From positions 166,146-230,145 of the forward strand of contig JAXEIF010000007.1 of assembly GCA_034120015.1 (NCBI GenBank): a DNA stretch of 64,000 nt, given 5' to 3'. This stretch comes from CALXOJ01 sp034120015. Its GTDB lineage: Bacteria; Spirochaetota; Spirochaetia; JAFGXN01. Below are positions 43,402 to 52,847 of this stretch, one piece after another (within the stretch, counting starts at the first letter, position 1; every line of letters begins with the position of its first letter). The notes below the pieces were generated by a model. That model was not told where the DNA came from. It worked only from the letters and a program-made list of their open reading frames with translations, and did no database searches. A program made the translations under genes and the position numbers.

Positions 43402-44877
43402 ATGACCACACGGGTACGTTATGCACCTTCTCCGACCGGTTTACAGCATATTGGCGGTGTGCGAACCGCTCTTTTTAACTATTTTTTCGCCAGATCGACG
43501 GGCGGCAGATTCATACTGCGGGTCGAAGATACCGACCGGGAACGCTACAGCGACGAATCGCTGCAGGATCTGTTCGACACAATGAACTGGCTCGGGCTGG
43601 ATTGGGATGAAGGTCCCGTTAAAGGCGGTGATTACGGACCGTATATTCAGTCGGAACGATCGGACATTTACCGCCGTTACGCACACGAACTGATCGAAAA
43701 AGGATTTGCCTACTACTGTTTCTGTTCCGAAGAACGGCTCGAAGCGTTAAGAGAAGAACAGAAAAACAGCAAAAGCGACCATCAGGGTTACGACAGACAC
43801 TGTCGCGATCTCTCTCCCGAAGAACGGGAACGCAAACTGAAAGAGTTCCGCGATGCCGGAAAAGAACCGGTTATCCGTTTCAAACTGCCTCTGACGGGAT
43901 CGACGGTGATGGAAGATCTTCTGTTCGGAAAAATCACACGCAAGAACAGCGATATTTCACCCGACCCGGTTTTGCTGAAAAGCGACGGCTTTCCCACATA
44001 CCACCTGGCCAATGTCATCGACGACCACTTAATGGAAATCACCCATATTCTGCGGGCACAGGAATGGATTCCGACCGGTCCGCTGCATGTACTGCTCTAC
44101 CGGGCATTCGGTTGGGAACCGCCGAAATACTGCCACCTGCCGATGGTTATGGGAAAAGACGGACAGAAACTTTCCAAACGGCACGGATCGACATCCGCAC
44201 GCGAATTCCGCGAAAGCGGCTATCTGCCCGAAGCCATTATCAATTACGTCACCATGGTCGGCTGGTCGTACGACGATAAAACCGAATTTTTTACGAAAGA
44301 AGAACTGGAAAAAGTTTTCTCTCTGGACAAAATCAATAAAGCGCCCGGCGTTTTCGATTACAAAAAACTGGACTGGTTCAACGGGCAGTACATCCGAAAA
44401 CTGTCGCCCGAAGATCTGGCCTCCCGACTGATGCCTTATCTGCAAAAAGACGGGTTGTGTTCCGATCCGGCTACCGAACAGGAAAAAGCGATTCTGGCGG
44501 GAGCTGTTCCCCTTATACGGGAACGATTAAAGAAACTTTCCGATGTTTCCGAAATGATTCGCTTCTTATTCAAAGGCGTTTCTTTGGAAGAGAAATCGAT
44601 TTTGATTCCGAAAAACGGAACACCCGAAACAACCGCTGCCGTTCTGCAGTGGCTGACCGGCTACGCCGAAGCCTTTTTCGACCGCAGTGACGAAGAAAAC
44701 GAAGCCGTTCTGCGCGCCGAAGCCGAAAACCACGGTCTCAAAATCGGCGATTTGCTGCATCCTCTGCGGGTTGCCGTTACCGGCACGCCCGTTTCGCCGC
44801 CGATTTTCGAAACCATGCGTCTGCTCGGCAAAGAAACAACGACGGAGCGGGTCAAAGCTGCCGCTTCGCTGTTTTAA
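43402..44877 (+). CDS. gltX: Glutamyl-tRNA synthetase
   Basis: 491 residues, standard size. The class I signatures are present: RYAPSPTGLQHIGGVRTALF (HIGH motif as HIGG) and GQKLSKRHGS (KMSKS motif as KLSKR). The catalytic domain and the zinc-region-like CFCSEERLEALREEQ segment with helical anticodon-binding C-terminus are in the usual order. It charges tRNA-Glu with glutamate. The ATG at 43402 has GAGGAG nine bases upstream; a longer form starting at 43387 is less likely because that ATG is part of the ribosome binding site. It is monocistronic with its own promoter. Confidence 0.97.
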   Translation: MTTRVRYAPSPTGLQHIGGVRTALFNYFFARSTGGRFILRVEDTDRERYSDESLQDLFDTMNWLGLDWDEGPVKGGDYGPYIQSERSDIYRRYAHELIEKGFAYYCFCSEERLEALREEQKNSKSDHQGYDRHCRDLSPEERERKLKEFRDAGKEPVIRFKLPLTGSTVMEDLLFGKITRKNSDISPDPVLLKSDGFPTYHLANVIDDHLMEITHILRAQEWIPTGPLHVLLYRAFGWEPPKYCHLPMVMGKDGQKLSKRHGSTSAREFRESGYLPEAIINYVTMVGWSYDDKTEFFTKEELEKVFSLDKINKAPGVFDYKKLDWFNGQYIRKLSPEDLASRLMPYLQKDGLCSDPATEQEKAILAGAVPLIRERLKKLSDVSEMIRFLFKGVSLEEKSILIPKNGTPETTAAVLQWLTGYAEAFFDRSDEENEAVLRAEAENHGLKIGDLLHPLRVAVTGTPVSPPIFETMRLLGKETTTERVKAAASLF

Positions 44878-44906
44878 AAAAGGCTGTTCCGTACAGGAAC
44901 AGCCTT
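44876..44906 (-). terminator. Terminator after the fucosidase operon
   Basis: The hairpin AAGGCTGTTCC-GTACA-GGAACAGCCTT (44880-44906) has an 11-bp perfect stem. On the minus strand it is followed by TTTTTTAAAA, so it ends the lipoprotein operon 19 bp after its stop. On the plus strand it directly follows gltX but has no T tract, so it may act mainly on one strand. Confidence 0.8.
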
Positions 44907-44924
44907 AATCATAAACACGACCGG

Positions 44925-46475
44925 TTACTTACCGACCGTCAAGACCCGCGATTTAAAGAAACTCATATCCTGAATCGTCAGAGATCCTGCTTTTCCGTCC
45001 GCATCATTATTAAATGCAAAGGTAAAATTTGTATAATCAGAAAAAGATTTTGCCCCTGTCCATGTAAAAGTATGCGGATTATAATCATCAAATGCCGTCA
45101 TCATATTGCTTGTCGAATCCTGAAAAACCCCAAGAAGACACGGGATTTCCGCCGCATGAGAAAAAGATGTCGAACGATCCGGTTCGCCTCCGTTCCACGC
45201 TCCGCTTTCTCCGTCAAAGAGAAAGCAGTTTTGTGAAGCACTTGCTTTGTAAAAGGAGATTCCGTACGGAGGATCGGATCCGTCATGAAGGAAAAAATTC
45301 GGCTTATAATCGGAAGTCCATTGAACGGTCATTTGAATACAATCCCAAGGTACAGTATTAATATTTTCTGAAGAAAAAGCTATCGATCCGTTAGCGGAAT
45401 GAGTTAATCCTTTGTTTTCCTCAAAGGAAAATTCTTCGGATACAGTCGCACCGGCTGCAAAACTGTTATACTCATCCTGCGACATGGATGCAAATTCGAA
45501 TGAGTTGACTTTATCAAAAACAAGCATCTGCTCACCGATTTCTGCTATAAAACGATTCACGGCATCTTCCTGCGCAAACATTTCCGAATAAGTTACCGAA
45601 GAATGAACAAAGAATCCGCCTTTTTGAGCTCCCAACCCGAATGCCAGCATCGGAAACACCTTATCCAATCCGTTCGAATTATCCGAAAACGAAAAATCAG
45701 TTACAACAGTATCTCCCTGAAAAACTGTCAGACGCCCGGATGTGACCAGAATTCCGACTGTCAGCCAATCCGATTCGGAGAAAGAGAGAGAAACAGGCAG
45801 GGAAACATATCCTCCGTTACCGACCGAACTGTCAAATGATTGAATCAGTATATCAAGGGTCATATCGGATTTCAAAGGATAAATGCCCGTTTCGAAAAAA
45901 CCCAAGGAACCGCCGCCTGTCAGAGGAAACAGAACAGACGATCCTTCGGGAACGGAAGCAAGCTGATTTTCGGTTTGTGCCGCCCCGTCACGATAAACCC
46001 ACGAAGCGGAATCAATTTCGCCGCTTAAAACCGACTCGAAAGCAAGATCACTTACAGACACGGTCCTATTTTCCGGCCATTCCAATTTCGTACTGGGTAC
46101 CGTATCTGTTTGTCGGGCAGACACACCGAAACAGAATGAAGCGGTACCGGCAGCAACACGTACATTGGCCAAATAGAAACCCGACTGACTCTGAGGAACA
46201 TTGGATACTGTTACCGTTACCGTATCACCCGATCCGACAGAAACCGCTCTGAAATAATCGGAATCACAGGAAACTTTTGTTTCTTCCGCTTTCGCACCGG
46301 AAACCTTTAACACAAAATTACGGGAGACCGAATCACTGATTCGAATATCACCGAAATTATAAGAATATTTTCCGGACGCATAAGACTGTCCGTCAGCCGT
46401 CAGAACAATCGTTGCTTCGCCACCGCAGGCAAAGAAAACAGATGTCAAACATAATATCACCAATTTTTTTATCAT
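44925..46475 (-). CDS. Lipoprotein of unknown function with the shared C-terminal domain (third gene of the fucosidase operon)
   Basis: 516 residues. The lipobox SVFFAC (Cys17) indicates lipid anchoring. Residues 20-130 are Ig-like (GDIRISDSVSRNFVLKV, then DTVTVTVSNVPQSQSGFYL). The centre (160-320) looks like a concanavalin-type beta sandwich (SVLFPLTGGGSLGFFETGIYPL). The last 170 residues (TVQWTSDYKPNFFLHDG, YGISFYKASASQNCFLF, FAFNNDADGKAGSLTIQDM) resemble the C-terminus of the next upstream gene. I do not recognise the domain. Its context suggests binding of fucose-containing or mucin glycans. An AGGAG nine bases before the ATG lies near the end of the upstream gene. Confidence 0.72.
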   Translation of the reverse strand: MIKKLVILCLTSVFFACGGEATIVLTADGQSYASGKYSYNFGDIRISDSVSRNFVLKVSGAKAEETKVSCDSDYFRAVSVGSGDTVTVTVSNVPQSQSGFYLANVRVAAGTASFCFGVSARQTDTVPSTKLEWPENRTVSVSDLAFESVLSGEIDSASWVYRDGAAQTENQLASVPEGSSVLFPLTGGGSLGFFETGIYPLKSDMTLDILIQSFDSSVGNGGYVSLPVSLSFSESDWLTVGILVTSGRLTVFQGDTVVTDFSFSDNSNGLDKVFPMLAFGLGAQKGGFFVHSSVTYSEMFAQEDAVNRFIAEIGEQMLVFDKVNSFEFASMSQDEYNSFAAGATVSEEFSFEENKGLTHSANGSIAFSSENINTVPWDCIQMTVQWTSDYKPNFFLHDGSDPPYGISFYKASASQNCFLFDGESGAWNGGEPDRSTSFSHAAEIPCLLGVFQDSTSNMMTAFDDYNPHTFTWTGAKSFSDYTNFTFAFNNDADGKAGSLTIQDMSFFKSRVLTVGK

Positions 46476-46488
46476 AGTTAATTTTCTC

Positions 46489-47766
46489 CTATTCCGCCGT
46501 CGCTGTATACGAAAGATAAAAAGTAATTTTTTCGATAACAACCGATCCGGATGTGCCGTCACTGTGAATTCCGATAGAAAGAGTATTGCCGACAAAAGAT
46601 TTCCCGCCCCGGTCAAAGGAATCAAACGAATTCAGAGTCCACGTACCGTCTCCGGATTTATGGAAAGAAGCACCTTTCCCGTCAGGTTTTTCCCAAAATC
46701 CGACCGTAACCGACTGATTGTCCTGCAACAAAACATTAACACCGGTACCGCTTGCAGCCTCCCAGTTTCCTTTCATAAAATAGCAATTGGGATTTCGAAG
46801 ACTTTTACAAAAAACAAAACCGTAGTTATTATCTCCGATATAGAAATTGGGAGTATATCCGTTTGATTTTGTCCATGTCACTGTTGCGGCATTATACGAA
46901 TTGGGCAAAGCGGCCGTATCGATAATAATTTTCGAATCCGCATGTTTTTGACCGTTTTCGCAGCTGATAGACAATCCGCTATCCGTTTTGGAAGCCCAGG
47001 AAAGTCCGCCGCTAAACGTAATCAAATCCGATTCCGTCAGTTCCGCAAAATTTAGTTCCTTTACAAGAATAAACGACTGCCCTCCGATGTCTGTCAGATT
47101 ACTCATATCAAATACCGTAACCGGATGAATAAAAGTCGTTTTGTGCCCCACATTATCGGTCACTTCAAAAATCCGATTAATAACATCCCCGCCGGCCGCA
47201 TTAACTGCATCTTCCGATTCCCAGTAACCGCGCCTGGAAGAAAGATTTAAACCGCTTCCGTTATCACTCATTGCATTATCGGGAACACTGTCGACAAAAT
47301 CAGCTATTTCATCTTTATTTACGGTATCATCCGTATTCACGAATCCGATAACAGGCGAATCCACATCGACACCGACTTCAACCTGATCATACACCGTACG
47401 TCCGAATAAATCAGTTGCCGTAAACAACACCGTATAAACTCCGGTTTCTTCGGGAAGCTGATATGCTCCTTTAATTTCCACGGGTTCCGCACCGTTTACC
47501 TCGACCGTCACTTTCACATCAACCGCCGTATCACCGGTCTCGGCGGCTCTTTTCTGATTGCTTCCTTCGGAAACCCACTTTAACGACGGCGGGGCCGCAT
47601 ACCAATGTATACCGGTTACTTCGTCAATATAATCAGCCTCTGCCGAAACCGAAACATTCAGGCTCAAAGGATGGGACTTCGCATATTCCTGCAAATTTTC
47701 CGTCACATCGGGACACCCAATCAGAAACACCGTTCCCAAAACAGCAGATATTATTATTTTTTTCAT
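46489..47766 (-). CDS. Lipoprotein of unknown function with the shared C-terminal domain (second gene of the fucosidase operon)
   Basis: 425 residues. The lipobox VFLIGC (Cys18) ends the signal peptide. Residues 25-230 hold Ig- or cadherin-like beta domains (YTVLFTATDLFGRTVYDQV, RIFEVTDNVGHKTTFIHPV) of the kind seen in adhesins and glycan-binding proteins. From about 250 to the end runs the domain shared with the 44925-46475 product: TVTWTKSNGYTPNFYIGDN, NPNCYFMKGNWE, IGIHSDGTSGSVVIEKI. Its function is unknown. It lies between the fucosidase gene and its paralogue; the ribosome binding site GGAGG is in the last codons of the fucosidase gene. Confidence 0.72.
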   Translation of the reverse strand: MKKIIISAVLGTVFLIGCPDVTENLQEYAKSHPLSLNVSVSAEADYIDEVTGIHWYAAPPSLKWVSEGSNQKRAAETGDTAVDVKVTVEVNGAEPVEIKGAYQLPEETGVYTVLFTATDLFGRTVYDQVEVGVDVDSPVIGFVNTDDTVNKDEIADFVDSVPDNAMSDNGSGLNLSSRRGYWESEDAVNAAGGDVINRIFEVTDNVGHKTTFIHPVTVFDMSNLTDIGGQSFILVKELNFAELTESDLITFSGGLSWASKTDSGLSISCENGQKHADSKIIIDTAALPNSYNAATVTWTKSNGYTPNFYIGDNNYGFVFCKSLRNPNCYFMKGNWEAASGTGVNVLLQDNQSVTVGFWEKPDGKGASFHKSGDGTWTLNSFDSFDRGGKSFVGNTLSIGIHSDGTSGSVVIEKITFYLSYTATAE

Positions 47767-47768
47767 AT

Positions 47769-49709
47769 TTATTCCTCCAAAGATCCCTCATAACTTTTGT
47801 AGAGACCCAATTCCGAAATCAAAAAGGGAACCGGTGCCCTCGATTCATTAATCGTCAACCTAAACGCATCGGTTGTGGTTTTTGCTGTCCGCAAAATACG
47901 CTTGTAGCCGATCGTCGTCGTTGTATCGGGATCATTACTGTCTCCGCCGATTGTATAAGGCATAGCGGGTAATTCTACGGGCACCCATGCACCTGTTGAA
48001 TCTTTTACTTCAACCGCAAAAGATTTCACACGCTGTCCGAGCGCAATATATTCCTGCAAAACAATTCGGTCAAATGTAATATCGTTTTTAAAATTGAAAG
48101 TTACGGATCCTGACGTAATACCGTTATTAACAGTCCAGTAAGTATCAAAATTTCCGTCAATCATCTGGTAGGGACTGAATTCTTCCTTACTGCCCCGAAT
48201 ATTGGAAGCCTCGATTGACGCTATATTTTCTTTAACGGCCAGATTCGTCTTAAAATCTTCCGTAACCTGTTTCCACATTTTACGAGCTTCTTCCAAACTG
48301 TTTGAGGGAATAAGCCCGTCGCGTCCGGGTGAGAAATTCAGTAACAGTGTCGCGTTGCGACCGACCGAGCGATACCAGAATTCAAGCAGCTCTTTATAAG
48401 GTCTTGTAGAAGCACTGTTTGTACTGTGAAACCACCCTGCACGTGTTTTCATGTCGCATTCGGCAGGAAACCATGTTTCACCGGTCTCGCTTCCGCACAT
48501 ATTCCATCCCATCGACCAGCACGTCCGACCGGCCCAGCCCTGTTCGTTACCGACCCAGCGAATTCCTTTTCCGCTGCTGTCACCGAAAACGACCGCATTA
48601 GGCTGATTTTTACGAATAATTTCGATAGCTTTCTCTTTCATGGCAGCCAAATAATCGTTTCTGCCGACTGTCGGCCCGCCTTTTACCAGCTGTCCCTCAT
48701 TTCTTGTAATCATTCCATTCTGATTTTGGGTTTTACATTTATCAAACCAAATATACGGATTCGAACCGAGACCGGCCTCAACGTGTGCTTCATAGGTAGC
48801 ACCGCCATACCATCCCGACGAATCATTGGCGCCGTCAAACCAAACTTCAAAGATTTCGCCAAACTGCGTCGTGATTTCTTCCGTTTGTTTCGTGAAAATA
48901 TCGACATATTCGGGATGGAGATAAGCCCAGTTATTACGGTCCCAGGGAGAAAGATAAAGTCCCAATTTCATGCCATGAGCCTGAAGTTTCGGGGCAAGCG
49001 CTCCCGTAATATTCCCGTTATACATTCCCGGCTTACTGACAGAATAATCGGTTGCCTTGGTATCCCAAAGACAAAAACCATCATGATGCTTGACTGTCAG
49101 AATCAGAGCTTTCATACCGCGGGCATGCAATTCGTCAGCCCATTGCGTTGTCATCGTTTCAACATCCGAAGTCGGTTGAAATGTTTCGCCTTCCGTCGGT
49201 TTTCCTTCTCCCCATTCGGCATTCCGGAAAGTGTTGGGACCGAAATGGATGAATGCATACTGTTCCAGCTGCTGCCATTTAAGCTGCGCTTCCGTAGGAA
49301 CCGGAAGAAGAGGATCCGGCGCTTCGGTATTTCCGGATTGTTCGATAAACGGCATATCCGTCGAATATGTCAGATAAAACCCGACAGGAGAATTTTTTGT
49401 ATCGACTCCGTTACCGACAGCCTGAATCGCAATATTAATTGATGATCCGGATGTCAAAGAGGGAATTTTATATTCGGTAACATTTCCTTCCAGGTATAAT
49501 TTTTCATCACCGACCCAAAGCAGATAACCGGATGCACCCTTAACCGGCTTCCAGCTGAGAACTCCATTCTCAATTTTTATATTTTCCGGAGAAGATAAAG
49601 CACCTACGGCATCCGGAATGGCTTCCTGCACTTTAGGATCATTCCAATCAATTTCTCTGCACCCTAACAGAAGAAACAGGAAAAGCCCAAGTTCCATAAT
49701 TTTTCTCAT
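47769..49709 (-). CDS. Alpha-L-fucosidase lipoprotein (GH29)
   Basis: 646 residues from an ATG with GGAGG five bases upstream. The lipobox FLLLGC (Cys17) anchors it. Residues 40-115 are a fibronectin-III-like domain (NGVLSWKPVKGASGYLLWV). The GH29 barrel (about 140-480) has YAFIHFGPNTF, KALILTVKHHDGFCLWDT, GLYLSPWDRN and the nucleophile Asp in EVWFDGAND. The C-terminal 150 residues resemble a discoidin/F5-8C module (SVTFNFKNDITFDRIVLQE). The enzyme would remove alpha-linked fucose from host mucin or plant glycans at the cell surface. It is the first gene of a three-gene operon with two lipoproteins. An uptake system is not in this window unless the GPH symporter at 52.8 kb serves it. Confidence 0.92.
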   Translation of the reverse strand: MRKIMELGLFLFLLLGCREIDWNDPKVQEAIPDAVGALSSPENIKIENGVLSWKPVKGASGYLLWVGDEKLYLEGNVTEYKIPSLTSGSSINIAIQAVGNGVDTKNSPVGFYLTYSTDMPFIEQSGNTEAPDPLLPVPTEAQLKWQQLEQYAFIHFGPNTFRNAEWGEGKPTEGETFQPTSDVETMTTQWADELHARGMKALILTVKHHDGFCLWDTKATDYSVSKPGMYNGNITGALAPKLQAHGMKLGLYLSPWDRNNWAYLHPEYVDIFTKQTEEITTQFGEIFEVWFDGANDSSGWYGGATYEAHVEAGLGSNPYIWFDKCKTQNQNGMITRNEGQLVKGGPTVGRNDYLAAMKEKAIEIIRKNQPNAVVFGDSSGKGIRWVGNEQGWAGRTCWSMGWNMCGSETGETWFPAECDMKTRAGWFHSTNSASTRPYKELLEFWYRSVGRNATLLLNFSPGRDGLIPSNSLEEARKMWKQVTEDFKTNLAVKENIASIEASNIRGSKEEFSPYQMIDGNFDTYWTVNNGITSGSVTFNFKNDITFDRIVLQEYIALGQRVKSFAVEVKDSTGAWVPVELPAMPYTIGGDSNDPDTTTTIGYKRILRTAKTTTDAFRLTINESRAPVPFLISELGLYKSYEGSLEE

Positions 49710-49801
49710 AAAAACCTCCATATCATACAGATGATTCTATTTCAGATCTGCCGGGATAGCAATATAAAAACAAAAAGTTATTTTTATTTCCGAAACCGAA
49801 T

Positions 49802-49832
49802 ATCAATATAATATTATATTTAATCAATATAA
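49802..49832. promoter_or_regulatory. Direct repeat ATCAATATAA upstream of the fucosidase operon (possible operator)
   Basis: The 10-mer occurs at 49802-49811 and 49823-49832, exactly 21 bp apart, or about two helical turns. Such spacing is common for dimeric regulators, but the 230-bp gap is very AT-rich, so chance is a real alternative. Several TATAAT-like boxes in the gap prevent one clear promoter call. Nothing else was seen in 49710-49939. Confidence 0.3.
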
Positions 49833-49939
49833 GAAATAATCTTATACCGCACCCGATGATCTGCAAAGAAATTCCATAAATAATATATTCCCATAATATA
49901 TAGAAGTTTTTATATTTCGATATCGAACGAGAAAGTTAT

Positions 49940-51445
49940 CTATACAGCTGTTTTATTCCGTCTCAAATAACGGATCCAGCTGATACGCCGGTTACCGATC
50001 CAGAATTCCGGATAAATCAGAATCATAAACGGAATCAGTTCCAGACGTCCCATCAGCATGTTAAAAACCGCTATCAGTTTCGAAAGAACATGTAAATCGG
50101 CATACGTTCCGTACGGCCCGATAGCCCCGAAACCGGGGCCGATGTTTCCCAACGTTGCCAGGGACCCGGAAAGCCCGACCGCCAAATCTCCTTCGACAAC
50201 CGTCATCACCGCCCCGCCGAAGAGAAACAAAAGAAAATAAAGCAGAATAAACGACGCCATTTGGCGCGAAACGCCGTCCGGCAGCGGCTTGCCGTTAACC
50301 TTAATGGGAATCACCGCGTTGGGGTGGATCATCTGCTTTAACTCACGGGCAATCAGCTTAAACAAAAACAGTATCCGGATAAACTTGATTCCGCCGGCCG
50401 TCGATCCGGCACAACCGCCGGTCAGCATCGCCAGAATCAGAAACATTTTCGAGCCCGAATCCCACTTCTCGAAATCGGAATAGGAAAACCCGGTTGTCGT
50501 CATCAGAGTCACAATATGAAATACGGAATCGGTCAGCGCATTTTTCATGTTCATTTTCTGATTGAACATCAGTGACAGAAACAACCCGGCAGAAAGCAGC
50601 AGCGTCACGAGCAGATATAAAAGAAATTCACTGTTACAAAAGACCTCGCGCCGCCGCTTTTTGACGAAAAAAAGACGGTAAACAAGCGAAAGATTGCAGC
50701 CGGCGAAAAACATAAAAACGATGACAATCCATACAACGGAAAGCGAATGATAAGCATTCAGTCCGTCGGAATAAACCGCAAAACCGCCGGTTCCCATAGT
50801 CGAAAAGGCAATACAGACCGCATCGAAAAAAGGCATTCCGGCCACAATCAGAAGAAATATCTGAGCCGCCGTCAGCAATCCGTAAACCGAAAAAAGAATC
50901 GAAGCAGTCTGCCGGATTCGCGGTGTCAGCTTTTCTTCGGTCGGGCCGGTCGTTTCGGCAAAAAAAAGCTGCCGTCCCGCCACCGAAAACTGCGGCAGAA
51001 CACCGACAAACAGAACAACAATACCGATACCGCCGAGCCAGTGCAGGTAAGCACGCCAGAAAAAAACAGACGGCGGATACGCATCGTAGTCGACAATAAC
51101 GGAAGCTCCCGTCGTTGTCAAACCGGAAATCGATTCGAAGACCGCATCCAAAAACGAAAATCCGTAAAACAGAAACGGAATTCCGCAAAAAATTCCGTAA
51201 ACAATCCAAATCAGCGCAACCACGGAAAGCGATTCCACTTTACGGATATCATCGAGATTTTTGACTTTACGGGCAGCCAGCAAAAACAGAAACCCGCACA
51301 AAAGACAGGCAACCGACGCCGTCAAATAAGGAATCACATCGAAATAATCGCGGAAAAAAAGCGGAACCAGGCAGCCGGCAAACATGGCCGCCGACAGAAT
51401 GCGCAGAAGATAACCGAGCGATTTTAGCAGATAAAGAAATCTCAT
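49940..51445 (-). CDS. trkH: Potassium uptake protein TrkH (membrane subunit)
   Basis: 501 residues with about ten hydrophobic segments, in four repeated M1-P-M2 units. Selectivity-filter sequences are visible as TTTGASVIVDYDAYPP, STMGTGGFAVYSD, TTTGFSYSDFEKWD and TLGNIGPGFGAIGP. It forms the K+ channel of the Trk system, gated by the cytoplasmic ring of TrkA. Its ATG overlaps the stop of trkA by 4 bp, so trkA-trkH is one translational unit. Confidence 0.95.
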   Translation of the reverse strand: MRFLYLLKSLGYLLRILSAAMFAGCLVPLFFRDYFDVIPYLTASVACLLCGFLFLLAARKVKNLDDIRKVESLSVVALIWIVYGIFCGIPFLFYGFSFLDAVFESISGLTTTGASVIVDYDAYPPSVFFWRAYLHWLGGIGIVVLFVGVLPQFSVAGRQLFFAETTGPTEEKLTPRIRQTASILFSVYGLLTAAQIFLLIVAGMPFFDAVCIAFSTMGTGGFAVYSDGLNAYHSLSVVWIVIVFMFFAGCNLSLVYRLFFVKKRRREVFCNSEFLLYLLVTLLLSAGLFLSLMFNQKMNMKNALTDSVFHIVTLMTTTGFSYSDFEKWDSGSKMFLILAMLTGGCAGSTAGGIKFIRILFLFKLIARELKQMIHPNAVIPIKVNGKPLPDGVSRQMASFILLYFLLFLFGGAVMTVVEGDLAVGLSGSLATLGNIGPGFGAIGPYGTYADLHVLSKLIAVFNMLMGRLELIPFMILIYPEFWIGNRRISWIRYLRRNKTAV

Positions 51446-52791
51446 TCGTCACGATCCCCGGAAAAATAGTCGAGAACTTCGTCACTGTTTTCGCTCAGAC
51501 AAAAAACAATAACGGAATCTCCCTGCGTCAGCCCGGTTTCTCCGTTGGGAATGAGCACCTTTTTTTTGTGATCGACAGCGGCAATCAGTGCGTTGCCCGG
51601 AATTTTCAGATCGCGTACGGCAACACCGTTCATGGCGGCCGGAACTTTCAGGCGCAGAATTTCCCCCTGTCCTTTTCCGACCGAAAGCAGAATACTGCCG
51701 CTCTGATTCAGAAAACTGTTGCGGACAGAATTCAGTACCGCATCGCGGGGCGAAATCACAATATCAATACCGGCCAGTTCGAACGTATCGATATTTCCCG
51801 ATTTCAGCGCCCGGGTAATCACCTTTTCGACTCCCAGTTTTTTCGAGAACAGCGAACAGAGCAGGTTTTTTTCGTCGCTGTCGGTCAGACAGACCGCCAC
51901 ATCGCAGTAACCGGCCTCCTCTTCCTGGAGCAGTTTTAAATCGGTGCCGTCACCGTGAATCACCAGCGTGGAACTCAAATCTTCCGACAGAAAGCGACAG
52001 CGTTCTTCGTCGGCCTCTATCAGTTTGGCCTTCAAACCGATATCTTCGAGCGATTTGGCCAGCAGATAACCCATCGTTCCGCCTCCGAGAATCAGAACCG
52101 ACCGGACTTTAGCCTTGGCTTTTCGAAAAAATTTGTTGACCAGCAGCGTCAGAGAACTGGTTTTTCCCATAAAAATAACTTTATCATCGGGAAGAAGTTC
52201 CGTATTCCCGTTCGGAATAAAAAGCGAATTGTTGCGGGTCACACCGAGAATCAGAACTTCGGGAGGAAACTGACACTTTCGTATCACCTGCCGGCATAAA
52301 ACCGAATTTTCTTCGATTTTATACTCCATCAGATTGGCCCGGCCGTCGAGAAACACCTCGACATCAATGGCAATCGGAACCGTCAGAACACGGACGATAT
52401 CCTGTGTCAGCAGTTCCTGAAGCCAGATGACTTTGTCGATATTAAAGGCATCGTACTCACTCTCTTTTGCCATTTTCAGGCTTTCGTAGTATTCTTTATT
52501 GCTGATAAAGCACATGGTTTTGACATCGCTGATCAGCTTGGCTGTCAGCGCGGCAATAATATTGGCTTCATCCGAATGTGAACAGGCAATAAACAGATCG
52601 GCCGTTTTGATGCCGGCCTCTTCCAGAACACGGATATCGGCAGCGTTTCCGGCAATAACGGACAAATCCAGTTTGTTGACATTGACAAGAAGGCGTTCGG
52701 CGCGGTCGATAACGGTAATATCATGCTCTTCGAAAAAAGCCTCGGCAATCTGACCGCCGATTTCGCCGGATCCAAAAATGATAATTTTCAT
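51442..52791 (-). CDS. trkA: Trk potassium uptake regulator TrkA
   Basis: 449 residues with two RCK units. Each has a Rossmann NAD-binding domain (MKIIIFGSGEIGGQIAEAF; SVLILGGGTMGYLLAKSLE) followed by a TrkA-C lobe. It binds NAD(H) or ATP/ADP in the cytoplasm and gates TrkH. The protein is complete and both GxGxxG loops are intact. The ATG lies about 20 bp after a sigma-70-like promoter. It is divergent from nothing; the MFS gene behind it is on the same strand 56 bp upstream. Confidence 0.95.
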   Translation of the reverse strand: MKIIIFGSGEIGGQIAEAFFEEHDITVIDRAERLLVNVNKLDLSVIAGNAADIRVLEEAGIKTADLFIACSHSDEANIIAALTAKLISDVKTMCFISNKEYYESLKMAKESEYDAFNIDKVIWLQELLTQDIVRVLTVPIAIDVEVFLDGRANLMEYKIEENSVLCRQVIRKCQFPPEVLILGVTRNNSLFIPNGNTELLPDDKVIFMGKTSSLTLLVNKFFRKAKAKVRSVLILGGGTMGYLLAKSLEDIGLKAKLIEADEERCRFLSEDLSSTLVIHGDGTDLKLLQEEEAGYCDVAVCLTDSDEKNLLCSLFSKKLGVEKVITRALKSGNIDTFELAGIDIVISPRDAVLNSVRNSFLNQSGSILLSVGKGQGEILRLKVPAAMNGVAVRDLKIPGNALIAAVDHKKKVLIPNGETGLTQGDSVIVFCLSENSDEVLDYFSGDRDE

Positions 52792-52809
52792 AACAAAAAC
52801 CTGCTCTCC

Positions 52810-52838
52810 AGTCTATACCAAAACCGGAGAGAGGTCAA
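52810..52838 (-). promoter_or_regulatory. Promoter of trkA-trkH
   Basis: On the minus strand TTGACC (52838-52833), 17-bp spacer, TAGACT (52815-52810). It lies in the 56-bp gap after the symporter gene. Confidence 0.45.
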
Positions 52839-52847
52839 CATTCTTTT

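Noticed and set aside
44880..44906. The hairpin after gltX considered as a terminator for gltX itself or an attenuator
   Set aside because: The T tract is on the minus strand only and its position 19 bp after the lipoprotein stop fits termination of that operon.
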